This document shows, piece by piece, positions 27,920-37,943 of a stretch of 64,000 nt of DNA (position 1 is its first letter; each line of letters starts with the position of its first letter). Position numbers and translations under genes: made by a program. This DNA comes from Hydrogenophilales bacterium (GTDB lineage Bacteria; Pseudomonadota; Gammaproteobacteria; Burkholderiales; Eutrophovitaceae). Under the pieces are notes generated by a model that saw only the letters and a program-made list of their open reading frames with translations, was not told where the DNA came from and did no database searches. The stretch covers positions 1 through 64,000 of the forward strand of contig CACOJS010000005.1 of the NCBI GenBank assembly GCA_902627495.1. The letters run 5' to 3'.

Positions 27920-29353
27920 TTAAAACATAGATTTCTTTTTTTGCATGATAGAAAACTCTTCTAATTCTAGTTTAGCAGATTGTATTGCATTTCCAACTTG
28001 CTGGGGTGATGTACCCCCTATGTGATTTTTCGAATTAACCGACGATAAAATTGATAGTGACTTTTTTATACTATTATCAATCATCGGACAAAATTCTCTT
28101 AATTTTTTTAGAGGTAGGTCAGCTAATTCTATATTTTGAGATTCCGCATAATGTACAACATTGGCTACTATCCCATGAGCCTCACGAAAAGAAACCCCCT
28201 TTTTTACTAGGCTGTCAGCGAGATCAGTGGCTGTGGCATGGCCTTTTTTCACAGCTTCTTTCATTCTCGCCGAGTTTACCTTAATACCATTTATCAATTG
28301 TTCAAAAATGATCAGGGACGTTAAAACCGTATCTACTGAATCAAATAAAGGCTCTTTATCCTCTTGGTTATCCTTGTTGTAGGCAAGTGGTTGACTTTTC
28401 ATTAGGGTAAGAAGTGCTATCAGGTTTCCATTAACACGCCCTGTTTTACCTCTAACCAACTCGGGGACATCAGGATTCTTTTTTTGTGGCATTATAGAAG
28501 AGCCTGTACACAGCCTATCTGGGAGTGTGATAAATTGGAAATTTGGAGTCATCCAAAGTACTATTTCTTCACAAATGCGTGATAAATGCATCAAGAGTAT
28601 CGCACTGAAGCTGCAATATTCTATAGCGAAATCACGATCAGATACAGAGTCAAGTGAGTTATTGCAGATCCGGTTGAAACCCAAAGCGATCGCGACTTTC
28701 TCTGGTTTGATGTTGTAACTGGTGCCAGCAAGGGCTGCACCACCAAGAGGAAGTGTATTAACTCTTTTCTCGCAATCTATAAGTCTTTCTTTGTCACGCT
28801 TTAGCATTTCATAATAGGCCATAAGATGATGACCAAATGTTATGGGCTGGGCAACTTGCAGATGGGTGAAGCCGGGCATAATAGTATTGATATTTTCAGA
28901 AGCCAACTTCACAAGAGCTAGTTGTAGGTTATTAATCCGATCGGCTGTCTCATGGACAGCCTCCCTTAGGTAGAGTCTAATATCGGTGGCTACTTGGTCA
29001 TTGCGTGATCGCCCTGTATGGAGCTTTTTCCCGGCTTCCCCAATAAGCTCAATCAAGCGTTTTTCAATGTTAAGGTGGACATCTTCGGCATCTATGGACC
29101 ACTCAAAATCACCTTTTTTTATCTCTTTTTGAATCTTTTCAAGCCCATTTTTGATTTCAACGTAATCTGTTTCTGAAATAATTTCCTGATCAGCTAACAT
29201 TCTAGAGTGTGCTATAGATCCTATAATGTCATAATCAGCTAGTCGCCTGTCAAAACTGACAGAGGCAGTAAATTGCTTCACTAGATCAGCCACTGGTTCA
29301 TTAAAACGACTGGACCAAGTTTTTGTTTGATTTAATGTCTTTTTTGGTGGCAT
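27920..29353 (-). CDS. argH: Argininosuccinate lyase
   Basis: ArgH splits argininosuccinate into arginine and fumarate, the last step of arginine synthesis. The 477 residues contain the family signature [12 protein letters not shown] near 285-300, the [13 protein letters not shown] block near 110-122 and TFGHHLMAY. It diverges from hemC across 138 bases. The first arginine enzyme, argA, is also in this window but 30 kb away. Confidence 0.96.
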   Translation of the reverse strand: MPPKKTLNQTKTWSSRFNEPVADLVKQFTASVSFDRRLADYDIIGSIAHSRMLADQEIISETDYVEIKNGLEKIQKEIKKGDFEWSIDAEDVHLNIEKRLIELIGEAGKKLHTGRSRNDQVATDIRLYLREAVHETADRINNLQLALVKLASENINTIMPGFTHLQVAQPITFGHHLMAYYEMLKRDKERLIDCEKRVNTLPLGGAALAGTSYNIKPEKVAIALGFNRICNNSLDSVSDRDFAIEYCSFSAILLMHLSRICEEIVLWMTPNFQFITLPDRLCTGSSIMPQKKNPDVPELVRGKTGRVNGNLIALLTLMKSQPLAYNKDNQEDKEPLFDSVDTVLTSLIIFEQLINGIKVNSARMKEAVKKGHATATDLADSLVKKGVSFREAHGIVANVVHYAESQNIELADLPLKKLREFCPMIDNSIKKSLSILSSVNSKNHIGGTSPQQVGNAIQSAKLELEEFSIMQKKKSMF

Positions 29354-29491
29354 ATTAGTTGGTTCTAAAATATTAGACGGTAAATGAACATGTAGATGTT
29401 GCTTTTGTTGGTGAATTATAAGGCAGAACCGATCTCAAACCTTAAATAATTTATTAATTGTTTCCTATTTTTTGAAAGTTACCCATTTAGT

Positions 29492-30427
29492 ATGCCAAAA
29501 GACCCAAAAAAGAATCACTTGCGAATCGCAACCCGAAGTAGCGGACTTGCAATGTGTCAAGCAGAATTAGTAAGAAAAAAGATTCTGCAGTTAGCTCCTG
29601 GCCACGATGTTCACATTGTTCCAATTATTACAGAAGGGGATAAGCGACTCGATCAGTCGTTGGCTCAAATAGGGGGTAAGGGTTTATTCATAAAAGAATT
29701 GGAGAGAGCCTTATTAAAAGGGGAGGCCGATATGGCTGTCCATTCTATGAAAGATTTCCCAGGCAGCTTACCGCTTGAGTTTGAGGTGGCAGCAGTATTA
29801 GAGCGTGGCGATCCTAGAGATGTTTTCGTATCCAACACTACGACCAACATATCCTCTCTTCCTCAAAATAGTATTGTTGGTACGTCGAGTTTCAGGCGAT
29901 GTAGTCTGATTTCTCATATGTATCCAAATATTAAGGTACTTCCTATTAGAGGTAACCTTGATACCCGCTTGAGAAAGCTTGATGATGGTGATTATGACGG
30001 CATAGTTCTAGCTGCAGCGGGGTTGAAGCGACTGGGTATGCAAAGTCGCATATCTTCGTATTTTGATCCGGGTGACTTTGTGCCAGCGGTTGGCCAGGGT
30101 GCAATCGGCGTTGAGGTTTTAAAGGAATCAAAGGCCCTATTGAAATTTCTGTCGTCCATAGAAGATCCGTCAAGCCGATGGCGTGTGGATGCAGAAAGGG
30201 CAATGATTGCAGAGCTTGGGGGTGATTGTAACTTTCCGGTTGGTGGCTTTGCAGAAATCAGGGGTACAGAGGGCTTTCTTAAGGGATTCGTCAGCAATCC
30301 AATTGGGACGGTTATTTTATCCCATGAGTCTTCAAACAGCTTTTTTGATAACCCCGAGAGTTTGGGTAGAGTAGTAGCGAAGGGATTGATAAAAAAGGGA
30401 GCACTTGAATTGATGGCAGAAATTTGA
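29492..30427 (+). CDS. hemC: Hydroxymethylbilane synthase (porphobilinogen deaminase)
   Basis: HemC links four porphobilinogens into hydroxymethylbilane. In 311 residues it shows LRIATRSSGLAMCQA at the start, GKGLFIKELERALL, HSMKDFPG and the RCSLISHMYPNIKVLPIRGN block. Cys246 in GDCNFPVGG is where the dipyrromethane cofactor attaches. It is first of hemC-hemD-hemX-hemY. Confidence 0.97.
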   Translation: MPKDPKKNHLRIATRSSGLAMCQAELVRKKILQLAPGHDVHIVPIITEGDKRLDQSLAQIGGKGLFIKELERALLKGEADMAVHSMKDFPGSLPLEFEVAAVLERGDPRDVFVSNTTTNISSLPQNSIVGTSSFRRCSLISHMYPNIKVLPIRGNLDTRLRKLDDGDYDGIVLAAAGLKRLGMQSRISSYFDPGDFVPAVGQGAIGVEVLKESKALLKFLSSIEDPSSRWRVDAERAMIAELGGDCNFPVGGFAEIRGTEGFLKGFVSNPIGTVILSHESSNSFFDNPESLGRVVAKGLIKKGALELMAEI

Positions 30428-30440
30428 GTGCTAAGTCAAT

Positions 30441-31196
30441 ATGAACAAAAAGCTTTCTAGAATCAATGTTGCTGTAACTCGACCATCTATCTACTCTAGA
30501 CCATTAGAGAGAGCTATTAGTGCACAGGACGGCGTTCCGGTTATGTTGCCAGGGCTAGAGATAGTTGAAATAGACAATGGAAAGGTAGACAAAAGCCTAG
30601 ATTTACTAGAGGCTAGCCACTATATTTTTGTTAGTAGAAGTGCAGCAAGAATAGGAGGAAAGACCCTTTTGAGTCAAAGTCACTCAATATCCAAGTCTAG
30701 AGTGTATGCGATTGGAGAGGGAACTAAGCGAGAGCTTCTAAATTTGGGTTTTAGGTCTGTTTCAGTGCCATGTACTGGACAAGATAGTGAAGCACTCCTT
30801 GAATTGCCTGACTTGAAAAATATTTCCGGGGATAAATTGGTTGTAGTAAGAGGTAATGGTGGACGGTTGGTTCTAGATGAAGGATTAAGGAGGCGAGGGG
30901 GAATCGTCAAAAATTTCGAATGTTATCATCGACAAGTACCTACTTGGGATTCGAAATTAATGGGTTTAGTGAACGATAATCTTATAGGGGCTTGGTTGGC
31001 TACTAGCGGAGAAATTATCAAAAATATATTTGAAATGAAGGGATTGACTGCACACAATTTTCTTCGTGATGCCCCATGGTTTGTTACCCATCCACGGTTA
31101 GCGGTAGCCGCGATGGAGGAGTATAAAATTAGAAAGGTTTTTGTATCAGCCCCAGGTGACGATGGTTTGATTAAAGGTTTGTCCTGTTGGTTTTAA
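30441..31196 (+). CDS. hemD: Uroporphyrinogen-III synthase
   Basis: This 251-residue enzyme cyclises hydroxymethylbilane with ring-D inversion. Sequence conservation in this family is low, but VAVTRPSIYSRPLERAI at the start, YAIGEGTKRELLNLG near 90 and VVRGNGGRLVLDEGLRRRG are recognisable. It follows hemC by 13 bases. Confidence 0.9.
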   Translation: MNKKLSRINVAVTRPSIYSRPLERAISAQDGVPVMLPGLEIVEIDNGKVDKSLDLLEASHYIFVSRSAARIGGKTLLSQSHSISKSRVYAIGEGTKRELLNLGFRSVSVPCTGQDSEALLELPDLKNISGDKLVVVRGNGGRLVLDEGLRRRGGIVKNFECYHRQVPTWDSKLMGLVNDNLIGAWLATSGEIIKNIFEMKGLTAHNFLRDAPWFVTHPRLAVAAMEEYKIRKVFVSAPGDDGLIKGLSCWF

Positions 31197-31216
31197 AGGG
31201 GCTTATAATAAACAAT

Positions 31217-32245
31217 ATGAAAAAAACAAAAACTGATGACCCCAAACCAGAAACAAACAAATCTACGGCAAGTTTTGCATATCGCATTGCAACTCTATGG
31301 GGAATTATGTTGACAATTGGAGTTGTCATTCTAGCTGTTAAGGGATACGAAGTTAAGAAGGTTTCAAATAAATTGGAAGAGACAGTCAAAAATTTAGAAG
31401 CTAGTAATCAGGCGTTCATGAATGAGATCCAAAATATTGTTCAAAAAAACTCTAATTTAGTCGATAAATTAGATCTTCAAAACAGTGAGATCAGAGTAGA
31501 TGTGGCTGAAATAAAGAATCAAAGGGTAGCCATAGATGCCTTATATGGCAAATTAATCAAGTCCAAATTGATCTGGACCTTGGGGGAAGTGGAGCACGCA
31601 CTTGTAATAGCAGAGCAACAGTTATCTTTGTTAGGCAGCGTTCCCACCGCTCTTAAAACGTTGGTGAAGATTCGCGAGGTGATAGAGCTGAGTGATCTCC
31701 CAGAGTTGCAGAATATATTAGTCTTGGTGCAGAAGGATATAACCCGTCTAGAAGCTATGCCCGACTATGATTGGAGTGCAATTTCAAAAGAGTTAGGGTT
31801 GATTGTACAAAAAATCCAGTCTTTGCCATTAGCGGTTCCAAGTGGTCAAAAAGAGAATCGAGATGATGAAGGTTCTAGTATACACACTGGGGAAAACCAA
31901 GAGTCTCTGTGGACAGAGTTGTGGAAAAATATTAAAAATCTCGTAAAAATTGACACTTTAAACCCTGATGGTCAATTTATATTCAATAAAGAGCAGGAAT
32001 ATGTTTTAAAAGAGAATATTAAAATGCGATTGCTCTCAGTTCGTTTAGCAATCATGATTAAAAATGAAAGGGTTTTTGGGAATGAGCTAAAGATAGCTAC
32101 TGATCTTATTGATGATTTTCTAGACCTAGAATCACCTGAGGTCGTAAAAGTCAGGAATTTTCTTGAGACTCTGACTAGCCACTCAATCAATTCCCAGCAG
32201 CCAAGCATACAGGCAACAATAGATGTTGTAAGGCGATCATACTGA
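31217..32245 (+). CDS. hemX: HemX-like membrane protein
   Basis: HemX is annotated in many genomes as a putative uroporphyrinogen-III methyltransferase but is really a single-pass membrane protein of unclear role encoded after hemD. Visible are a hydrophilic N-terminus, one helix (about 24-44), a long coiled coil and a helical periplasmic domain with KLIWTLGEVEHALVIAEQQL. The frame begins with a TTG at 31187 inside hemD; the ATG at 31217, with AAAGGGG about 15 bases upstream, is a better start and gives 342 residues. Confidence 0.85.
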   Translation: MKKTKTDDPKPETNKSTASFAYRIATLWGIMLTIGVVILAVKGYEVKKVSNKLEETVKNLEASNQAFMNEIQNIVQKNSNLVDKLDLQNSEIRVDVAEIKNQRVAIDALYGKLIKSKLIWTLGEVEHALVIAEQQLSLLGSVPTALKTLVKIREVIELSDLPELQNILVLVQKDITRLEAMPDYDWSAISKELGLIVQKIQSLPLAVPSGQKENRDDEGSSIHTGENQESLWTELWKNIKNLVKIDTLNPDGQFIFNKEQEYVLKENIKMRLLSVRLAIMIKNERVFGNELKIATDLIDDFLDLESPEVVKVRNFLETLTSHSINSQQPSIQATIDVVRRSY

Positions 32246-32255
32246 GAGAGTAACT

Positions 32256-33452
32256 ATGCGTTGGATAGCTATCTTCTTGTTATTAGTTTTTGGAATCACA
32301 GGGTTTTGGTTAGTAGCTGAAAAAAACCAGGCCTTGGTAGTTCTATTGATGCCGCCCCATCGATTTGAGTTGTCTGCTAACCTTTCACTTATTATATTGA
32401 TAGTAACTTTTCTTATATTTTATTTTTTACTAAGGGTAGTAGGTGTGCTACTCAACATACCAAGCCAGTTTAAGAAGAGGCAAGCTGAAAAAAAATTACA
32501 AAAATTCAATACAATCTTTTCAAAATCTGTTGAGTATTTTCTTCAAGCGTTATATGAAGAATCTTTTTTAGAGGTCGGTAAGGCAATAAAATTGGGCCAC
32601 CAAAAAGAGTTAATGCTAAATTTCTCAGCTTTTCTGGCAGCCAAGATTAAAAATATTAAGCTTCGAGACAAGTTTAGGAAAGAAGCTAAGGATTGTTTCC
32701 CAGAGGGATCGAGTTTAAGCCGTTATTTAGAAGCCAAATTTGACCTGAGCGATGGAAGACAACAAAGCGTCATTGATAGTTTGTCGACTGGTGATAGATT
32801 AACAGATAAAGAGTCCAACATATTGCAACTGATCTTCGCGGCTGAAATGTCCTTGAAAAATTATAAGCGGGCAACCGAAATATTAGACATACTAGAAAAA
32901 AGGGGAGGGTTGGATAGTTTTTTAGACCAGGATGCCCGTCTGTTAGCCATAGAAAGCGAGTTAAATGTATTAAAGGATAATCCTATCGCGATAAAAAAAT
33001 ATTGGTCTAACTTAAAAAAAACGGAAAAACTCAAGCTATCGGTAGTAACTTTAATGCTGACTTTTTTGATTGAACTAAAAGAATATGTTTTAGCAAAATC
33101 CATAATAGAAAAGTTTTTAGACACCACATGGAACGACAGTGTTTTATCGTTTTATTCCGAGGCATGTCAATTTGACTTAAAGTCAGGATTAGAGAAGGCT
33201 GAATCATGGTTGGTCAAAAGACCGCAAAACCCGAACCTTATGAGAGTTTTAGGTGGGCTTTGTATTGACAGCAAAATTTGGGGCAAAGCTAATAGTTATC
33301 TCAAAGGTAGTTTGGAGTTGAGTAAGAGTCCAGAAGTTTTTTGGGAATTAGCTAGATTATATGAAGCTACCAGTCGACCCGATGAGGCTGTTAAATTTTA
33401 CAAGAATGGGTTTGCCATTTCGCTAAAGATAACAAATTCTGACAAAATCTAG
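32256..33452 (+). CDS. hemY: HemY-like TPR membrane protein
   Basis: This 398-residue protein has two N-terminal helices (about 4-22 and 40-62) followed by TPR-like helical repeats, the layout of proteobacterial HemY, which is not the oxygen-dependent oxidase of the same name. It may act in haem homeostasis at the inner membrane. It follows hemX by 10 bases and ends the operon. Confidence 0.88.
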   Translation: MRWIAIFLLLVFGITGFWLVAEKNQALVVLLMPPHRFELSANLSLIILIVTFLIFYFLLRVVGVLLNIPSQFKKRQAEKKLQKFNTIFSKSVEYFLQALYEESFLEVGKAIKLGHQKELMLNFSAFLAAKIKNIKLRDKFRKEAKDCFPEGSSLSRYLEAKFDLSDGRQQSVIDSLSTGDRLTDKESNILQLIFAAEMSLKNYKRATEILDILEKRGGLDSFLDQDARLLAIESELNVLKDNPIAIKKYWSNLKKTEKLKLSVVTLMLTFLIELKEYVLAKSIIEKFLDTTWNDSVLSFYSEACQFDLKSGLEKAESWLVKRPQNPNLMRVLGGLCIDSKIWGKANSYLKGSLELSKSPEVFWELARLYEATSRPDEAVKFYKNGFAISLKITNSDKI

Positions 33453-33476
33453 TTTTATTTTATATTCAAATCTCTT

Positions 33477-34484
33477 TTATATTGCAGGAGAAAAAGCGTC
33501 GGAAAAAAATTCTGTGTCGGGTAATTCTTTTTGTTCGGTAAAGTCTCTTTGGGCCGCTTCTATCATTTCAGGAGCTCCGCATGCATATACTTGGTAGTTC
33601 TTGAGAGAGTCATAGTCTTCCATAACTGCTAAATGTACGAAACCTGACCTTCCCTCCCAGGAGTCCTCAGTCGTTGCCTCAGATATGACGGGAACAAACC
33701 TAAAATTGGGATACTTTTGACTCCATTTTTGAGCTAATTCTAATAAATAGAGGTCTTGTGGACGACGGCCACCCCAGTATAGTTGTATAGGTTTTTCTAT
33801 TTTATCCAAAAACAATTGTTCGAGAATACTTTTAATAGGGGCGAAACCTGTACCACTGGCAACAAAAATCACAGGTTTTTCTGATGTGTAATCAAAGCAA
33901 AAATCTCCCTTTGGTCCTTCGAATCTTATAATATCTCTCGTCTTCATTTGACTAAAAGCATATTCTGTAAACGAACCCCCTTTCATCCGGCGTATGTGCA
34001 ATTCAATCATGTTTGCATCTGAGCACAAGTTAGCCATAGAGTAGCTTCTTCTTTTTCCATTTTTTAAAAGAATGTCTATGTATTGACCAGAGGTGAATTG
34101 AAAGTCTTGAGAGGATGGAATTCCCAATTCAAGTATGATGGTATCTTGCCCAATTTTTGAAATAGACTGCACTCGGCTTGGGAGTTTTTTTATGGGATTT
34201 AGCGGTGCATTTAGTTGTATACTTTCGACCACCAAATCGCTCTTAGGTATTGCCTGACAAAAAAGAGTTAATCCTTCATCTTTCTCTTTTTCTGAGAGAA
34301 CAAAAGGTTTAGCGTTGCCATGATTGACCTTTCCATTTATAACTTTTCCTTTACAGCTCCCACAATTACCACTCAGGCAGCCAAATGGCACTTCTAATTT
34401 ATGTCGGAGAGCTCCATCAAGAATTGTTTCATCAGTATTTGTTGAAATAGTTTTATTTAAAGATTTAAATTCAATTTGAAACAT
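33477..34484 (-). CDS. 2Fe-2S / FAD oxidoreductase (CDP-6-deoxy-delta-3,4-glucoseen reductase-like)
   Basis: This 335-residue electron-transfer protein has an N-terminal plant-type ferredoxin domain (Cys36, Cys41 and Cys44 in CLSGNCGSC, the fourth Cys near 76 in LFCQA), then a FAD domain (RSYSMAN) and an NAD domain (GTGFAPIKSIL, YACGAPEMIEAA). Betaproteobacterial genomes usually carry it under the sugar-reductase name, though a true deoxysugar pathway is not present here. A monooxygenase reductase or general NADH-ferredoxin reductase is equally possible. It diverges from the SDR gene. Confidence 0.85.
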   Translation of the reverse strand: MFQIEFKSLNKTISTNTDETILDGALRHKLEVPFGCLSGNCGSCKGKVINGKVNHGNAKPFVLSEKEKDEGLTLFCQAIPKSDLVVESIQLNAPLNPIKKLPSRVQSISKIGQDTIILELGIPSSQDFQFTSGQYIDILLKNGKRRSYSMANLCSDANMIELHIRRMKGGSFTEYAFSQMKTRDIIRFEGPKGDFCFDYTSEKPVIFVASGTGFAPIKSILEQLFLDKIEKPIQLYWGGRRPQDLYLLELAQKWSQKYPNFRFVPVISEATTEDSWEGRSGFVHLAVMEDYDSLKNYQVYACGAPEMIEAAQRDFTEQKELPDTEFFSDAFSPAI

Positions 34485-34560
34485 TATCTAATCTCAAAGT
34501 TATATACTTAAAGTATGGGGTATATGTTTTTAGACTGTAGACAAACTTCTGGAAAAAGAA

Positions 34561-35421
34561 ATGCAACGACTATTACTCGTAGGTTGTGGAGATATAGCCT
34601 TACGGCTCGCCGATAAGCTCAAAGGAAAATACAGAATATTCGGGTTATCAAGATCGGCTGACAGCCTGTCAAAGATTAGAGATAGAGGCCTCGTTCCCAT
34701 TTTAGGTGATCTCGATGATAGACATTCTTTGCACAAAATAAGTGGAATTTCCAGTGATATAGTACACCTTGCACCTCCATCGCCAACAAAAACTTCCGAT
34801 AGGCGGACAAGAAACCTCCTAACAGCGTTACAATCCGCTAGAATTTTACCACAACGCTTAATATATATCAGCACCAGCGGAGTATATGGTGACGCTAAGG
34901 GTGACATTGTCAGTGAGGTTACAAGGGTGAATCCTCAAACTTTGCGTGCTAAGAGACGGTTAGATAGTGAGCGTTTAGTAAGAAGTTTTGGTAAAAATAC
35001 CGGAGTTAAAGTTTCTATCTTGCGGGTATCGGGGATATACTCCAAAGATAGATTGCCGAAGAAGAGGTTAGCCGAAGGTATACCAATGATTAACACTAAA
35101 CAAGACACCTTCAGCAATCATATTCATGTCCAAGATTTGGTGAATACCATAGCAGCTAGTCTTAGAAAGGGTGATTCGGGGCGATGTTATAACGTTAGCG
35201 ATAATTCTTGCTTGAAAGTTGGTGAATACTATGACTTGGTTGCTAATTTCTTGGGATTGAAAAAACCGAGAAGGGTGACTTACGAACAGGCTAGAGCAGA
35301 AATTCCAGCCTCTGTCTTTTCTTTTATAAAGGAGTCTCGCATATTAGATAATCGTCGACTAAGAGATGAGCTTTTGAGAGAATTGAGCTTTCCTACAGTG
35401 AGTGATGGTTTTTCTAAATAA
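34561..35421 (+). CDS. NAD-dependent epimerase/dehydratase family protein (YeeZ-like)
   Basis: This 286-residue extended-SDR protein starts with the nucleotide motif LLLVGCGDIALRLA, has YISTSGVYGDAKG with the catalytic Tyr, and lacks the usual YxxxK spacing (an RAKRRLDSE segment follows). YeeZ-type proteins have no firmly assigned substrate. It is followed by cutA after 33 bases, probably in one transcript. Confidence 0.82.
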   Translation: MQRLLLVGCGDIALRLADKLKGKYRIFGLSRSADSLSKIRDRGLVPILGDLDDRHSLHKISGISSDIVHLAPPSPTKTSDRRTRNLLTALQSARILPQRLIYISTSGVYGDAKGDIVSEVTRVNPQTLRAKRRLDSERLVRSFGKNTGVKVSILRVSGIYSKDRLPKKRLAEGIPMINTKQDTFSNHIHVQDLVNTIAASLRKGDSGRCYNVSDNSCLKVGEYYDLVANFLGLKKPRRVTYEQARAEIPASVFSFIKESRILDNRRLRDELLRELSFPTVSDGFSK

Positions 35422-35454
35422 GGCCTGTCAGGAAAAAATCCGAGGAGGATACAC

Positions 35455-35808
35455 GTGTTGAAAAACCGCAACCGAAAACCGCAGTTTATCCATATACACA
35501 TTACATTTCCTTCACGGGAAATGGCTTTGGGATTGGCACGAGTCTTGGTTAAGGAAAGGTTAGTAGCTTGTGCACAGATTTTCAAGGGAATTACCTCAGT
35601 CTACCAGTGGGATGGAAAAATTGAGGAACAAACAGAGGTTCTTTTGGCGTTGAAAACCGTGCATGACAAGTATGCATTGATAGAAGAAAAGGTTGTGGCA
35701 TCCCATCCATATGAGACCCCTGAGGTAGTATCTTTTCAGCTCGATGATGGTAGTAAAAAGTATTACGAATGGATAGAAACCCATGTGCAAGATGAGCACC
35801 AGTATTAG
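35455..35808 (+). CDS. cutA: Divalent cation tolerance protein CutA
   Basis: This 117-residue trimeric CutA1-type protein has RLVACAQIFKGITSVYQWDGKIE and SHPYETPEV, the family hallmarks. The GTG start is supported by a GAGGAGGA ribosome site 7 bases upstream. Its role is linked to metal tolerance and, in E. coli, to the DsbD locus, which matches the next gene. Confidence 0.94.
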   Translation: MLKNRNRKPQFIHIHITFPSREMALGLARVLVKERLVACAQIFKGITSVYQWDGKIEEQTEVLLALKTVHDKYALIEEKVVASHPYETPEVVSFQLDDGSKKYYEWIETHVQDEHQY

Positions 35809-36238
35809 GCTTTACTTGTTAGGCTTTTTTATATTGCTGTTAATTTCAAGCATGATAGCTTCTATTTGCCAGGCCGACGATAGTCCAATTCTAGATCCGC
35901 AGGAGGCATTCATACTTAGTGGTAGTATCAGGAGTAATAATTCGATTGTATTGAATTATCATATTGAAGAGGGGTACTACCTGTATAAATCCAAATTTGA
36001 AGTAATATCGCTATCAGAGTCCGCCCAGATTGGTGATCCTATATTTTTTGCAGGGGAGCAGCACACTGATGAGTTTTTTGGAGAGACAGTCGTTTTTCGC
36101 AATAAAACTACTATAATTGTGCCATTGATAAAACCAATTGAAGGTAAGATTCAAATTTTGGTAACAGCTCAGGGTTGTACAGATAGTGGGTTTTGTTTCA
36201 TCCCCTTTGATACAGTTGTTGACATATATGCATTTTAA
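35792..36238 (+). CDS. Stand-alone DsbD alpha (N-terminal periplasmic) domain
   Basis: The product (148 residues) has a signal peptide (LYLLGFFILLLISSMIASICQA) and the immunoglobulin-like alpha domain of DsbD, including the redox pair in QGCTDSGFCF, as in the QGCADAGFCYPP of E. coli DsbD. In normal DsbD this domain is followed by an eight-helix membrane hub and a thioredoxin domain, about 570 residues in all. Here the protein ends right after the alpha domain at a TAA, with no frameshifted hub visible downstream. ATG at 35792 is chosen (an ATG nine bases earlier adds MCK); the start lies inside cutA. A TlpA-like gene overlaps its end. Confidence 0.85.
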   Translation: MSTSIRLYLLGFFILLLISSMIASICQADDSPILDPQEAFILSGSIRSNNSIVLNYHIEEGYYLYKSKFEVISLSESAQIGDPIFFAGEQHTDEFFGETVVFRNKTTIIVPLIKPIEGKIQILVTAQGCTDSGFCFIPFDTVVDIYAF

Positions 36239-36800
36239 AACATCCGGTTTTAGTTTTACTCTTGGTAACGTATTTAAAACTAAAGTCAGTCAAGTTATTT
36301 TGATTTTCTTGGCCACCTGTCTTGGCTTGTTTGTCCATTTGTCCCATAAGATGCTTGTGAGTCCCTCTGCTAAGCCTCTTGAGTCCCAGTTGTTGACCCT
36401 TGAGGGAAAATTTTCTTCCTTAGACGACTGGGGTGGAAAAACCAGGGTAGTTAATTTTTGGGCAACTTGGTGTCCTCCTTGTTTGAGGGAAATACCATTG
36501 CTTATTGATTTTCAAAAAACTATGGGACAAAATAAAGTTCAAGTCATAGGGATAAGTATCGATGATGTTGTTAAATTGCGTGAATTTGTAGCTAAATCCA
36601 AAATTAATTACCCGGTTTTATTGGGAGGTGGTATTGGAATAGACTTGTCTTTTGAGCTGGGTAACACCAGTCTAAGTATTCCCTATACGGTGGTGTTAGA
36701 TCAGAAAGGTAGTATTATTGCTAAAATCCCGGGTGAGATAGATGAGGGCAGAATACAAGAGCTCAAAGTCACAATAAGTGGCCAAAATTCGTCAAAATAG
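36228..36800 (+). CDS. TlpA-family thioredoxin, membrane anchored
   Basis: The 190-residue product has an N-terminal helix (about 16-36), then a thioredoxin fold with VNFWATWCPPCLREIPLL, the WCPPC active site near residue 80, and the cis-proline SIPYTVVLDQKG. TlpA/ResA proteins reduce periplasmic thiols, for example in cytochrome c maturation. ATG at 36228 overlaps the end of the DsbD alpha gene by 11 bases and gives a clean start; the open frame continues upstream to 36186. The pair may act together. Confidence 0.88.
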   Translation: MHFKTSGFSFTLGNVFKTKVSQVILIFLATCLGLFVHLSHKMLVSPSAKPLESQLLTLEGKFSSLDDWGGKTRVVNFWATWCPPCLREIPLLIDFQKTMGQNKVQVIGISIDDVVKLREFVAKSKINYPVLLGGGIGIDLSFELGNTSLSIPYTVVLDQKGSIIAKIPGEIDEGRIQELKVTISGQNSSK

Positions 36801-36966
36801 CTAATCAGTCTTTTAAAAGTCGCTATAACAAGTTTTTCTGTACAATACCAAGAGTAAGAGTTGTGCAACTTAAAAAAAATAAGGTATTCCTTTGAAATTG
36901 TATCCAAAATCCACGAAAATGAATTTAAATGATTCTAAATAACACTAAAATACGGTAAAATACAGT
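36801..36966 (+). other. AT-rich leader before aroQ
   Basis: This 166-base gap contains no open frame that I can support. TTGAAA at 36892 with GAAAAT 17 bases later is a weak sigma70 match that could drive aroQ-accB-accC. Several short A/T runs give the DNA a bent, promoter-like character. Confidence 0.3.
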
Positions 36967-37416
36967 ATGGATAAAGAAATACTAATTTTGCACGGACCAA
37001 ATTTAAACTTACTAGGAAGCAGAGAGCCCTCAATATACGGGTCCAAGAAACTTACCGACATAAATAGTAAACTGGTAGCGATTGGAAAAGAAAATAACAT
37101 CGGTCTGGATATATTCCAAAGCAACTCGGAGGCAGAATTAATAGAGACTCTTCACAAGGCTAGTGTAGAAGGAGTGAAGTATTTGATTATAAACCCAGCG
37201 GCATTTACTCATACAAGTGTGGCACTGCGAGATGCTATTGGTGCAGTGAAAATTCCCTTTATAGAGGTTCACCTGTCAAATATTCACGCCAGAGAGCCGT
37301 TTAGGAAAAAATCTTTTTTTAGTGATTTAGCCGATGGAGTAATTTGTGGCCTGGGTGATTTTGGTTATTCCATGGCACTCCTTTATGCAATTGATAAATT
37401 GAAAAGTAGAAACTAA
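36967..37416 (+). CDS. aroQ: 3-dehydroquinate dehydratase type II
   Basis: The 149-residue dodecameric type II dehydroquinase of the shikimate pathway is recognised by [19 protein letters not shown] with the catalytic Tyr, [16 protein letters not shown] and [14 protein letters not shown] with the catalytic His. It overlaps accB by one base (TAATG). Confidence 0.97.
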   Translation: MDKEILILHGPNLNLLGSREPSIYGSKKLTDINSKLVAIGKENNIGLDIFQSNSEAELIETLHKASVEGVKYLIINPAAFTHTSVALRDAIGAVKIPFIEVHLSNIHAREPFRKKSFFSDLADGVICGLGDFGYSMALLYAIDKLKSRN

Positions 37417-37871
37417 TGGATCTTCGGAAACTAAAGAAGTTAATAGACTTAGTGCAAGAGTCGGGTATTGCTGAACTTGAGATAACTGAAGGAGATGAAA
37501 AAGTTAAGATAAGTCGTAATTTGACTGTATCGCCCATGACCCAGCCTGTAGTAAGTAAGGAAGCCACCTTTGTTCCATTGGAAAGTAACACTAGGGAGAG
37601 CGTGGTTGAAAAAGAATCAACGCCATCTCCATCGCATGGCACCATAATAAAATCACCGATGGTTGGCACGTTTTACAGAGCTGGTGGTCCAGATGACAAG
37701 GCTTTTGTAGAAATTGGAGAAAAAGTAGAAGTAGGGACCATATTATGTATTATTGAGGCGATGAAGCTCATGAACGAAATTGAATCAGAAGCTAGCGGTA
37801 CTATAAGTGAGATTTTTGTTGAAAATGGGCAAGCGGTTGAGTACGGGCAAAAATTATTTCGGATTGATTAA
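37416..37871 (+). CDS. accB: Biotin carboxyl carrier protein of acetyl-CoA carboxylase
   Basis: The 151-residue carrier has an N-terminal helix, a Pro/Ser/Thr-rich linker (about 50-75) and the biotinyl domain. Lys117 in EAMKLMNE is the biotin site. It works with AccC next door; AccA and AccD are not in the window. Confidence 0.97.
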   Translation: MDLRKLKKLIDLVQESGIAELEITEGDEKVKISRNLTVSPMTQPVVSKEATFVPLESNTRESVVEKESTPSPSHGTIIKSPMVGTFYRAGGPDDKAFVEIGEKVEVGTILCIIEAMKLMNEIESEASGTISEIFVENGQAVEYGQKLFRID

Positions 37872-37943
37872 AAGTGCTTTTCTTATTGTAGGATTACAGT
37901 TCTACAAAAATTTGGTAGAACTGTTGTCAGATAGAAACTTGGA

